Below, one piece after another: positions 56,147-64,000 of a DNA stretch of 64,000 nucleotides (position 1 is its first letter; every line of letters begins with the position of its first letter). Source of the DNA: Azonexus sp. (GTDB lineage: Bacteria > Pseudomonadota > Gammaproteobacteria > Burkholderiales > Rhodocyclaceae); the NCBI RefSeq assembly GCF_030824335.1, contig NZ_JAVBXX010000003.1, positions 253,949-317,948 on the forward strand, given 5' to 3'. The position numbers and the translations under genes were made by a program. The notes under the pieces were generated by a model. That model did no database searches and was not told the origin of the DNA. It saw nothing but the letters and a program-made list of their open reading frames with translations.

Positions 56147-56866
56147 GTCGAGTTCAATGACCCGTTGGTGTGCTTCTGCTAGCCCTGGATTGGGAGCCAG
56201 AACCAGCGTTATTGAGGTCTCCCAATCAAGGTCTTGGGGCGGCTCCATCGGCGGTGACAACTCGCCACCCAGCGAGAGAATTCGCGCAACAACAAAATCG
56301 CGGTAGCCATTTTCCAAATGGCAGAACACCCTAACGTGCCAACGATAGCCGTCATGACCAAATGCTTTAGGAGAAACGAGTCGCTTCTTTGGCACCGTAC
56401 TCGTCATCGACTGGTAAGTCATTTCCAGCGCCCGCCGCCGTCGTATCGCTCCCAATAGCGCAATCAACGTATCGGCATTCAACATCCGTACAGGCGTAGG
56501 TGCCACACCAACCGGCGGAACCCATCCTAAAAAACTGACGCCTTGGTCCAATATGCCATATGCTTGCACCAGCAAGTCGCTGAGATATTTTTGTGGCTGG
56601 CTGGACGGAAAAAGCGGCTGAAATGCCTCGGTGGCAATATAAGTTCGCTCACTGCGGTCATAGAGCGCATTCCTGGGAGCCATCTCGAGGTAGCGCGCAA
56701 TGTCGAGTGAGGCCTGCGGGGTGGAAATTCCGAAAAAGTCAGAGATGTCACCGCGATTCAACCGCCCATCCCAACGCAGACGAAAGTCGATGAACTCCAG
56801 ACGTTTCTCGGGGCCCCAGCGAGTCGAGGTCCGAGATTCTGGCGTGAGAGCAGTCGACGTTTTCAT
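55979..56866 (-). CDS. WYL-domain regulator, BrxR/CapW-like
   Basis: 295 residues. N-terminal winged helix (KRLEFIDFRLRWDGRLNRGDISDFFGISTPQASLDIARYLEMAP) of the BrxR/CapW type, a central WYL domain (about 130-210, GYRWHVRVFCHLENGYRDFVVARIL) and a C-terminal WCX-like part. Such proteins repress BREX, CBASS and other defence operons until a nucleic-acid or nucleotide signal is sensed. It is divergent from jetA, with a 13-bp inverted repeat in the gap, so it is the likely Wadjet regulator. The C-terminal YGMENGELCFQCRRALLLYVVRN is also seen in other defence-linked WYL proteins. Confidence 0.87.
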   Translation of the reverse strand: MKTSTALTPESRTSTRWGPEKRLEFIDFRLRWDGRLNRGDISDFFGISTPQASLDIARYLEMAPRNALYDRSERTYIATEAFQPLFPSSQPQKYLSDLLVQAYGILDQGVSFLGWVPPVGVAPTPVRMLNADTLIALLGAIRRRRALEMTYQSMTSTVPKKRLVSPKAFGHDGYRWHVRVFCHLENGYRDFVVARILSLGGELSPPMEPPQDLDWETSITLVLAPNPGLAEAHQRVIELDYGMENGELCFQCRRALLLYVVRNLGLDDVSGKNPKAQQIILRNRSEIEAFLPHSR

Positions 56867-56883
56867 GGCGGCAACTTTAGCAC

Positions 56884-56934
56884 ACGTATAAAAACTTTAC
56901 GCACGCCGATTTTGAGCATATAGTTTTTATACGT
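56884..56934. promoter_or_regulatory. Operator: 13-bp perfect inverted repeat between WYL regulator and jetA
   Basis: ACGTATAAAAACT (56884-56896) and AGTTTTTATACGT (56922-56934) are perfect reverse complements, centres about 38 bp apart, in the 124-bp gap between the divergent genes. The AT-rich arms probably overlap the -10 regions of both promoters, so one bound regulator could control both directions. Confidence 0.7.
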
Positions 56935-56990
56935 TCATCTATTTTGGATAGAGCAATGCACACTCTCATAGCCAGTCGAAGGAGTGACTT

Positions 56991-58457
56991 ATGAAAGCAC
57001 TCCGTGCCTCTGCTGGGCTAGTAATGCTGCGCAGCCGCCCCTTGTGGCGGCTGCTGGCGGCTGACAAAGCACCGCTGGTCATGGGATTGCTGCAAAGCCT
57101 GTTACTCGACCAAGAAAAAACACTTCCAAGTTCAGTGTTTCATGAACGCTTGGCCAGGGAACTCGAGGTACTTCGTACTCACGGCCATGACCTACCCCAA
57201 ACCCCGCAAGCTTATGTTGCCAACTGGATTGCCGATGGCTGGCTAAGTCGACGCTTTCCAGCAGGCGCTAGCGAGGAAGAATTTGAGCTCACTGCCGAGG
57301 CGGCCTCTGCCTTGCGCTTCATCAATGGCTTGCTCAAGCCACGTACGGCAGCAACAGAGAGCCGCCTGGCCAACGTGATTCAACAACTGACCCGACTAGC
57401 GGAAGAAACAGATGCCAATCCACAAACCCGGATGGCTGCGCTGGTCGCAGAACGCGAGCGAATTGATGCCGAAATTCTTGCCCTGGAACGCGATGGCGTC
57501 GTCACGCTACCCGATGAGCGCGCCTTGGAACGCACCCGAGAAGTCATTGCGTTGGCCGAGGACCTCGCTGCCGATTTCCGAAATGTTCGCGATGAATTCG
57601 ACAAACTGAATCGAGGGTTACGGCAAAGTCTCATGGAAAGCGATGGCAGTCGCGGCGAAGTCCTCGAGGCACTGTTTGCCGGCGTCGACCTGATTGCCCA
57701 GAGTGAGCACGGAAAAACCTTTACCGCCTTCTGGCGACTCCTCACTGATGGAGAACAGTCATCTACCTTGATGGAATCATTGGATGCTGTGACATCACGT
57801 TCCTTTGCTCGAGGATTGGAACTGCGGGAGCGACGCTTCCTGCAGAATCTGACGGCGACCTTGATGGCCGAGGGCGGCACTGTGCATGAGGTTGTTCAGC
57901 AGTTCGCCCGCAGCCTAAAAACCTTCGTCCAAAGCCGAGAATTCCAGGAGCAGCGACGGCTGCACAGCCTGCTGAAAGAAGCCCAACAAGCTGCGCTTGA
58001 TGCTCGTGACCACGTCCGACCGAATTTGGCCTTGAATTACTCCCTCTCGCTGACCAGCAGTCGTATTCGCTCGGTCAGCCAGTGGACCTTGCATGACCCC
58101 AGTTTGAATGTCGCCAATGCCTCAATGCCCGATGCCGAAGTATCGGAATTGGGCTTGGACGTGGTGGAAGAACTGGTACGCCAATCGGAAATCGATTTCC
58201 GCACCCTCCGCCAACATTTGCGAGAGGCGCTGGCAACCGCCTCACAAATCACTGTAGGCCAGATGCTGGAGAGATTTCCGGCAGAACAAGGCTTTGGTAG
58301 CGTAGTCGGTTACGTGGCGCTGGGTGCCAAACATGGCGAACTCACCAGCGATGCCGAGTTGGTCCGCTGGTTGGGAAGCGACGGAATACATCGAACGGCC
58401 AAAGTCCCGGCCATCTATTTTGTCAGGGAGAGCCTTCTTGAACTATTCGACGAATGA
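56991..58457 (+). CDS. jetA: Wadjet subunit JetA (MksF-like kleisin, DUF3375)
   Basis: 488 residues. The start SRPLWRLLAADKAPLVMGLLQSLLLDQ, helical middle part with a coiled coil (about 145-215) and the C-terminal winged helix (FGSVVGYVALGAKHGELTSD) match DUF3375. In Wadjet the kleisin bridges the JetC heads. GGAG lies eight bases before the ATG. First gene of a four-gene operon in which each gene overlaps the next. Wadjet recognises and cuts closed circular plasmid DNA by loop extrusion. Confidence 0.93.
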   Translation: MKALRASAGLVMLRSRPLWRLLAADKAPLVMGLLQSLLLDQEKTLPSSVFHERLARELEVLRTHGHDLPQTPQAYVANWIADGWLSRRFPAGASEEEFELTAEAASALRFINGLLKPRTAATESRLANVIQQLTRLAEETDANPQTRMAALVAERERIDAEILALERDGVVTLPDERALERTREVIALAEDLAADFRNVRDEFDKLNRGLRQSLMESDGSRGEVLEALFAGVDLIAQSEHGKTFTAFWRLLTDGEQSSTLMESLDAVTSRSFARGLELRERRFLQNLTATLMAEGGTVHEVVQQFARSLKTFVQSREFQEQRRLHSLLKEAQQAALDARDHVRPNLALNYSLSLTSSRIRSVSQWTLHDPSLNVANASMPDAEVSELGLDVVEELVRQSEIDFRTLRQHLREALATASQITVGQMLERFPAEQGFGSVVGYVALGAKHGELTSDAELVRWLGSDGIHRTAKVPAIYFVRESLLELFDE

Positions 58458-59181
58458 CAGTTACCCGGCCGAGACGCCTCTCGAGTCGGAGTTGTTAGCA
58501 ACGGTCCAAAATGACAACACATCCGACAGCGCCGTTTTCCCCGGTGACTTAGGGTGCATTCCCCATGAAACCCGACGGGTGCTCGTCCAACTTCTCCTCG
58601 GACCTGCCGTCGATGGCCGGCGCCAGGGCAATCTGTGGGCAGTATTGCTGCGCGATGAACCGGTACTCAGGGAGCGTCTGCACGAACTTTTCCTGGAATT
58701 GGTCATTGACCATGACCAGAAGGTTGCCTTCACCCGACAGGTTGTTGCCGAGGACATCGAAATCCCCGTTCTGCTGCGACGTGCCCACCTGACCTTCCTT
58801 GAGTCGGTACTTATCCTGTTCCTTCGACAGCGGCTAACCCAAGCCGATACCCATGGCGACCGGGCAGTCGTGTCTTGGCTGGAAATGGTTGAGCACCTCA
58901 GTGTCTATGAACGCACTGGCAACGCAGACCATGCACGCTTCGACAAGCAGTGTCAAAGCGCCATCGAGAAAGCCAAAAAACTCAGCCTTATCCAGAAGCT
59001 TCGCGGCGCCGACGACCGCTTCGAAGTCTCGCCGACCTTGAAGCTCTTGTTCCCAGCCGAAGAAATTCAAGCACTGACCCGGACTTATCAGGGGCTTCTG
59101 CACCAAGGGCATGACGTAGAAGCAGAACCAACGAACGAATTGCCCGGAGAAGCAGAAGTCCAGGGAGAAGATGATGAATAG
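58438..59181 (+). CDS. jetB: Wadjet subunit JetB (MksE-like KITE, DUF4194)
   Basis: 247 residues from TTG 58438, which has AGGGAG seven bases upstream. An in-frame ATG at 58324 would overlap jetA by 134 bases and add an out-of-family N-terminus. Tandem winged-helix segments (VLVQLLLGPAVDGRRQGNLWAVLL; EDIEIPVLLRRAHLTFLESVLILFLRQRL) match DUF4194. It binds JetA as the KITE subunit. The acidic C-terminus (EAEPTNELPGEAEVQGEDDE) is variable. It overlaps jetC by eight bases. Confidence 0.9.
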   Translation: MNYSTNDSYPAETPLESELLATVQNDNTSDSAVFPGDLGCIPHETRRVLVQLLLGPAVDGRRQGNLWAVLLRDEPVLRERLHELFLELVIDHDQKVAFTRQVVAEDIEIPVLLRRAHLTFLESVLILFLRQRLTQADTHGDRAVVSWLEMVEHLSVYERTGNADHARFDKQCQSAIEKAKKLSLIQKLRGADDRFEVSPTLKLLFPAEEIQALTRTYQGLLHQGHDVEAEPTNELPGEAEVQGEDDE

Positions 59182-62100
59182 AGAACCGCAAGGCACCCTG
59201 GAGCTGTATGCCGATAGTCCGGCAGATGTAAATCAGTTCCGACTGACCAAGATTCAGATATTCAATTGGGGCACATTCAACGGTGTCGTCGACTTCACTA
59301 TCCCACGGAGTGGCTACCTCTTCTTAGGTCCATCCGGTTCAGGAAAATCGACAGTTCTGGATGCCCATGCTGCCATCCTTACGCCTCCAAAATGGGTGGA
59401 TTTCAACGTTGCAGCCCGCCAGGATGAGCGCCATAGCAAGGACCGTAATCTCATAACCTACATTCGTGGGGCCTGGTCGCAACAGACCGGCGATAGCGGC
59501 GAGTACGTTTCCCAATATCTCCGCCCAGAAACCACATGGTCAGCCATTGCTGAAACATATCGGAATGGCACCGGCCGTGTTGTCGTGTTGGCCCAAGTTC
59601 TCTGGGTCCGCGGCAAGAGTACGGCGTCCAGCGATGTCCACAAGCGCTATCTGATTCTTCAGCGGGAATTCGATGTCCGGGAGTTGCAGTTTTTTGCAGA
59701 CAACAACTTTGAAGTCCGGCGCTTCAAGTTTGACTTGCCCGATGCCTCGGTCAAAGAAGAATTTAGTGGCTACCAGGAGCGGTTCCGGCAACTACTCGAC
59801 ATCGACAACGAACGCGCGCTGCGTCTCCTCCATAAGACCCAATCCGCCAAGAATCTCGGTGACCTCAACACCTTCCTGCGCGACTTCATGCTCGATGCAC
59901 CGGAAACCTTTGAGTTAGCTGACAACCTAGTTGCCCAGTTCCAGGAGTTGAACGAGGCTCATCAGGCAGTTGTTGAGGCACGTCGCCAAATCGAGACGCT
60001 GAGCCCTGCACAAGCCGAGGCTTTTCAGCTCGATTCTGCCAAGCTGACGAAAAACGAGCTGGAAGCGCTGTCGGTCGCTATCGACGCCTACTCGGAGCGA
60101 GAGAAAAAACGCCTGTTGGAGTCCGCGGTTCGCGAGCGCCAAGTTTCCATTGAAGTGTTGAACTCTCAGTTGTCTGAACTGGAGACAACGTCACGCAATG
60201 AGTATGAGATGCTGCAAGGCCTTCAACAAAAACGCTCCGATTCCGGCGGCAGCCGCATCGAGCAACTGACCAAGGAAATTGGTGATACAGAGAAACAGCG
60301 AAATACGCGTCTGAGCAAACGCAATTTGGCAGAAGCCGCCTGCCAGGCGATTGCCTGGCCTTACCCCGATAACGCCACGGAGTTTGCCCGCCGCACTGAT
60401 GAAGCCCGCCAGGAGGTTATTGAGGCGGAGGCTTGGCGAGCTCAACACGGCGAGAAGACATTTGAACTCAAGAAGAAACTCGATAAATGCGAAGAAGAGT
60501 TCTCCGGCATCCGCTTAGAAATTGCGGCGATGGAGAAGCAACCCTCCAACATTCCAGCCCGTCTCTTGGGTATCCGCGACCAACTCGCCAAGGCCCTGAA
60601 CATCGCCGAGGATAAGTTACCGTTCGCCGGTGAGCTCATCGAGGTGAAGGACGAGGACGGCGAATGGCGGGGAGCCATCGAACGAGTTTTGGGTGGCTTT
60701 GCGCGGTCCCTCTTGGTGGCCGATAAACACTACCCTGCCGTCTCCAGCTACCTCAACGAGAACAATATTGGCGAGCGCCTGACCTATCTCCGCGTTATCG
60801 AGCGTCCCGCCGAAATCCGCTCCGTTGGACCCGCCTCCCTTGTCGGCAAGCTCCAGTTCGCCCGAGGCCCTCACACCGAATGGTTACGAGATGAGCTGAA
60901 AGCACACTTCAACTACGATTGCGTTGATAGCCTCCAGGCCTTTCGAAATGCGACCCGCGCAGTAACACGAGAAGGCCAAATCAAGCACAACACCATCCGG
61001 CATGAAAAGGATGACCGACGTCGCGTCGATGACCAGACCCAATGGGTCCTCGGGTTTGATAACAAGGCCAAGCTCAAGCTGTTCAAGGACAAAGCCTTGG
61101 CACTGGCCGGTGACCACGAACACCTGCGCAAAACGCTGGAAGTTCACACCGAGGTTGGCACCAAGCGAGAGCAACGCTTCGTCCATTGCCAGACACTAGC
61201 CAACCTGCAATGGGTAGAGGTTGATGTCGCATCCATGCTAACCCGTATTACTAGCCTCCAGACCCAGCTAGAAAATGAGCAAAAGACACACCCCGACTTG
61301 GCAGTCCTTGACGAGCAAGTCAAACGCCAAGTGGATACCTATGAAGCTGCACTGAAGAAACAGAACGCTTGCACGGTGTCCATTCAGACGGCAGAAAGCC
61401 ACCTCGCCAATCTGAAAACCAACTTGGAGGAATTGCGGTCAGAACTCCTTGGCTTCCCCCTTCCCCCTCAGCAACTAGAGAACCTCAAGCGGCGCTATGA
61501 CGAAGTCCCCAAGGCGCTCGAATTGTCGTCGCTCGCGACAATTACCCTTCAAGTTGAACGTGGCATCAATAAAGAAAAGGAAAAGCTGGATGAAAGCATC
61601 CACGGCCACATCAAAGTCATCGAGCGCCAATTCCAAATATTCGTGACAACTTGGCCCGCTGAAGCCGGTGGACTCGACCCGACAATGGCTAGTGCCGATG
61701 ACTTCTTTGCCAAGCTAAAGCGCCTGGAGCAAGATGGGCTTCCCGAGTTTGAGGAGCGCTTCCTGCGCCTATTGCGGGAACAAAGCGACCAGAATCTGAC
61801 TCGCCTATCGACCCAGCTCGACCAGGAACGCAAAGCGATTCGAGACCGCATGGATGTGGTGAACGAAAGTCTTGAAACCGCCCCCTTCGGCCCCGGAACC
61901 CACCTCGTCATCGACACCCAGGACCGCATGTTGAAGGATGTACTGGATTTCAAGCAGAGCTTGAAGCAGGCGCTCAGCTATTCGTTCAGCCAGGACAAGG
62001 AAAGTGCGGAAGCACGGTTCAAGGTACTCAATGACCTCGTGAAGCAGTTATCCAGCCAGGAAACTGTCGACCGGAATTGGCGAGCGGTGGTGCTCGACGT

Positions 62101-62548
62101 CCGACAGCACGTTGAGTTTGTTGCCATAGAACTTGATGAATCGGGACTTGAAATCGAGGTCTATCGCAGTGGTGCCGGCAAGTCGGGCGGACAACGCCAA
62201 AAGCTGGCAGCAACCTGTCTGGCAGCTGCACTGCGCTATCAACTGGGCGGCCACGACCGAGCTTTGCCGACGTACTCGACGGTAGTGCTCGACGAAGCAT
62301 TCGACAAGGCGGATGCTGAATTCACCGCCATGGCGATGAACATCTTCAAAACCTTTGGCTTCCAGATGATTGTGGCTACGCCTCTCAAATCCGTTATGAC
62401 GCTAGAACCCTTCATTGGTGGTGCCTGCTTCATTCACATCAAGGACCGCAAATTCTCCGCGGCAATTCCTATCGACTATGACGATGAGACTCAACGACTG
62501 AAATGGAAAGCGGAGGATGGCGATGGCCAGGCAACTGCTGCTGCCTAA
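59174..62548 (+). CDS. jetC: Wadjet SMC-like ATPase JetC (MksB-like)
   Basis: 1124 residues. N-terminal head with Walker A GPSGSGKST (about 52-60), two long coiled-coil arms around a hinge (about 300-480 and 660-910), and a C-terminal head with ABC signature KSGGQRQKL (about 1003-1011) and Walker B TVVLDEAFDKAD (about 1035-1046). This is the motor that extrudes DNA loops. Two ATGs lie at 59171 and 59174; the second is better spaced from GGGAG. The dimer with JetA and JetB forms the Wadjet core. Confidence 0.96.
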   Translation: MNREPQGTLELYADSPADVNQFRLTKIQIFNWGTFNGVVDFTIPRSGYLFLGPSGSGKSTVLDAHAAILTPPKWVDFNVAARQDERHSKDRNLITYIRGAWSQQTGDSGEYVSQYLRPETTWSAIAETYRNGTGRVVVLAQVLWVRGKSTASSDVHKRYLILQREFDVRELQFFADNNFEVRRFKFDLPDASVKEEFSGYQERFRQLLDIDNERALRLLHKTQSAKNLGDLNTFLRDFMLDAPETFELADNLVAQFQELNEAHQAVVEARRQIETLSPAQAEAFQLDSAKLTKNELEALSVAIDAYSEREKKRLLESAVRERQVSIEVLNSQLSELETTSRNEYEMLQGLQQKRSDSGGSRIEQLTKEIGDTEKQRNTRLSKRNLAEAACQAIAWPYPDNATEFARRTDEARQEVIEAEAWRAQHGEKTFELKKKLDKCEEEFSGIRLEIAAMEKQPSNIPARLLGIRDQLAKALNIAEDKLPFAGELIEVKDEDGEWRGAIERVLGGFARSLLVADKHYPAVSSYLNENNIGERLTYLRVIERPAEIRSVGPASLVGKLQFARGPHTEWLRDELKAHFNYDCVDSLQAFRNATRAVTREGQIKHNTIRHEKDDRRRVDDQTQWVLGFDNKAKLKLFKDKALALAGDHEHLRKTLEVHTEVGTKREQRFVHCQTLANLQWVEVDVASMLTRITSLQTQLENEQKTHPDLAVLDEQVKRQVDTYEAALKKQNACTVSIQTAESHLANLKTNLEELRSELLGFPLPPQQLENLKRRYDEVPKALELSSLATITLQVERGINKEKEKLDESIHGHIKVIERQFQIFVTTWPAEAGGLDPTMASADDFFAKLKRLEQDGLPEFEERFLRLLREQSDQNLTRLSTQLDQERKAIRDRMDVVNESLETAPFGPGTHLVIDTQDRMLKDVLDFKQSLKQALSYSFSQDKESAEARFKVLNDLVKQLSSQETVDRNWRAVVLDVRQHVEFVAIELDESGLEIEVYRSGAGKSGGQRQKLAATCLAAALRYQLGGHDRALPTYSTVVLDEAFDKADAEFTAMAMNIFKTFGFQMIVATPLKSVMTLEPFIGGACFIHIKDRKFSAAIPIDYDDETQRLKWKAEDGDGQATAAA

Positions 62549-63722
62549 AGACGTCGTCGACTTCCTGTCGCGTCGTTATACGAACCAGCACAAGGCATGG
62601 CTTCTAAGCGAAGGCCAATGGCCGATGACCGTCACGCTGGGCATCCCCACGGAAAACGCTGTCGCCAGCGATGTCTCTAGCGTACGGCAATGGGTCGATG
62701 CCTGGACCTCATGGTCTGGACCAGCCAAGGTATCCTGGGTGGCTCGGCAATGGGCTCGCCTAGGCGCCCAACAACTACCTGCCGCATTGGAGCTCGCAGG
62801 CCCTGTTGAAGTGGCGGCTATCGTTGGCCAGGGTCGGCGCTGGCGTAGCGCAACCCAACGCTATGAGGCCATCACGCGCCGTTGGCCGCAACTCGCGGGT
62901 AATTCAGTGCTTGGAAGGCACTTCAATGTCTTAGCAGACTACGCCGAGACCGATTTTTCCAGGCTATTTGCAATGCTCGACTGGCTGGAGAGAAACCCGG
63001 CATCAGGATTAGCGCCACGACAACTGCCAGTTATCGGCCTCGACACCAAATGGCTGGAGAAGCGAACAGGCATCATCACTGAGCTCCTGAAAAGCATCCG
63101 GAACAGTGACGAATCAGGCGACTTCTATGCAGTTTGTGGACTGAGACGCCCCAAGCCGAGAGTGCGTATGCGCGTTCTCTGTCCCCAACTTCGCGGCCTG
63201 CTTGGTGGCCTAAATGATATTGAAGCCCCGACTCATGAACTCGCTGCTCTGTTGATAAAGCCACAACGCGTCATCATCGTAGAGAACCTCGAAACAGGCT
63301 TGGCCCTTCCGGACATGGAAGGAACGGTTGCTTTTATGCGCTTGGGTAACGCAGTCAGCCTGCTAGCCGAACTTTCGTGGTTACGAGACTGCGATGCCGT
63401 GTATTGGGGTGACATTGACACCCACGGTTATGCCATATTGAATCGAGCACGCAGTCTGTTCCCTCAGTTGGTATCAGTCATGATGGACCAAGAAACTTTC
63501 CTTGCTCACCAGGAGTTGTGGTGTGAAGAGAATGTGCAGTGTCCGGAGGCCGAGCTGCCATGGCTGACCGAAAGCGAGCGGGAGGTTTTCGAAGGTTTGA
63601 GGAACGGCACCTGGGGTTCGCAGCTAAGACTGGAGCAGGAACGTATTTCTTGGCAAAAGGCTTTGGAAAATATTCAACATCCGCACCAGCACCAGCACTT
63701 ACCTTCATTGGCAGCGGGCTGA
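62523..63722 (+). CDS. jetD: Wadjet nuclease JetD (Toprim, DUF3322-DUF2220)
   Basis: 399 residues. The N-terminal DUF3322 part (LLPKDVVDFLSRRYTNQHKAW; WVARQWARLGAQQLPAALEL) is followed by a Toprim domain with Glu in RVIIVENLET (254) and the DXD pair in WGDIDTHGYAIL (297, 299). These acidic residues bind metal and cut DNA. GGAGG lies six bases before ATG 62523; an ATG at 62517 is less well placed. It overlaps jetC by 26 bases. All known catalytic residues are kept, so the operon looks functional. Confidence 0.94.
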   Translation: MARQLLLPKDVVDFLSRRYTNQHKAWLLSEGQWPMTVTLGIPTENAVASDVSSVRQWVDAWTSWSGPAKVSWVARQWARLGAQQLPAALELAGPVEVAAIVGQGRRWRSATQRYEAITRRWPQLAGNSVLGRHFNVLADYAETDFSRLFAMLDWLERNPASGLAPRQLPVIGLDTKWLEKRTGIITELLKSIRNSDESGDFYAVCGLRRPKPRVRMRVLCPQLRGLLGGLNDIEAPTHELAALLIKPQRVIIVENLETGLALPDMEGTVAFMRLGNAVSLLAELSWLRDCDAVYWGDIDTHGYAILNRARSLFPQLVSVMMDQETFLAHQELWCEENVQCPEAELPWLTESEREVFEGLRNGTWGSQLRLEQERISWQKALENIQHPHQHQHLPSLAAG

Positions 63723-63881
63723 TTAGCGGCTATTTCATATCTACGGGGCACGTGCAGATGCAATCCTCGCACACTGGGCAGTGCGCCCTGCGCTACTACG
63801 CGGGCAAAGGGCATCCCTGGCCACTCCCGGAATACTGGATAGCGACTGGGTTTGTTGTTCGGACCTAGCCGTATGAACAAC

Positions 63882-64000
63882 GTAAGCGCCCGGCAAACTC
63901 ATCTGTAAATTGACGCGCTAGACCGCGAAGATCGTGTCCCCTTAAAAACGATGGTGGACACTTTCGATGGAAATCCAGAAGCCAAGTCGGCGCCGGCGGC
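63882..64000 (+). mobile_element. Left end of an IS66-family insertion sequence
   Basis: GTAAGCGCCCGGCAAAC at 63882 matches the start of IS66-family terminal repeats (GTAAGCG...). An ATG 85 bp inside begins a basic protein of the TnpA style. The rest lies beyond the window, so the other end, target-site repeat and completeness cannot be judged. Confidence 0.6.
63967..64000 (+). CDS. IS66 TnpA-like protein (partial, 5' end only)
   Basis: Only 11 codons are visible: MEIQKPSRRRR and onward. The Arg-rich start fits the small helix-turn-helix protein tnpA that precedes tnpB/tnpC in IS66 elements. The identification rests mostly on the adjacent terminal repeat. Confidence 0.4.
   Translation, partial: MEIQKPSRRRR

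Noticed and set aside
48627..64000. A new defence system formed by all genes of the accessory region together
   Set aside because: The parts resolve into separate modules (Mrr/DUF3644, hipBA, Wadjet) with their own promoters or orientations; Wadjet and HipBA are already known.

Overview
The window reads as chromosomal DNA of a betaproteobacterium, most likely from the Rhodocyclales (Dechloromonas/Azonexus type). This is inferred from moderately high GC, a phasin gene, acetate and C4 metabolism, a chemotaxis-like signalling set and protein styles typical of that group; no rRNA or tRNA gene was seen to confirm it. Bases 1-48000 are mostly ordinary core genome. From about 48600 to the right end lies a defence-rich accessory region that runs into the left end of an IS66-like element.

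Layout. 1-6.5 kb: a sodium/solute symporter-histidine kinase hybrid (cut by the window edge) with a small coupled membrane protein, next to acs; then a UPF0114 protein and class I fumarase. 6.6-11.1 kb: a PAS/kinase/receiver hybrid overlapping a CheB-CheR-PAS hybrid. 11.2-12.1 kb: a promoter and tandem glycine riboswitch upstream of a UPF0126/TRIC channel-type gene. 12.5-17.7 kb: four related exported proteins of unknown function in the order A-B-A-B, bounded by 57-bp direct repeats derived from the 3' end of the adjoining SEC-C gene. 17.6-29.6 kb: UPF0149/SEC-C protein, AraC regulator divergent from an MFS exporter, radical SAM protein, thioesterase, chemoreceptor, ChrA, zinc-ribbon membrane protein, NfsB, DUF342 protein. 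29.8-43.1 kb: parE, a RIO-type kinase, patatin lipoprotein, stand-alone lipoyl domain, a serine/alanine/asparagine-rich repeat protein, B12-type radical SAM protein plus cupin, sodium-dependent transporter, parC, a TrpB2-type enzyme. 43.2-48.0 kb: methyltransferase, AI-2E-type permease with a cyclic-nucleotide-binding protein, phasin, secreted hypothetical protein, Bax-inhibitor-1 family protein.

Accessory region. 48.6-53.4 kb holds a DUF3644 protein with a membrane-anchored Mrr-type nuclease, two genes of unknown function (one frameshifted) and a DUF6988-like protein. A hipBA toxin-antitoxin cassette (53.9-55.6 kb) sits between two 318/319-bp direct repeats, each made of the 3' ends of the same two convergent genes. 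Then comes a complete type I Wadjet operon (jetA-jetB-jetC-jetD, 57.0-63.7 kb), divergent from a BrxR/CapW-like WYL regulator. The intergenic gap carries a perfect 13-bp inverted repeat, the likely operator.

The best-supported novelties are the A-B-A-B array with its flanking SEC-C-tail repeats, the duplicated gene tails around hipBA with a 23-bp jetD fragment at the junction, and the WYL-regulated Wadjet. Wadjet, BrxR-like regulators, HipBA and glycine riboswitches are each described already; the arrangements are what is new to me.
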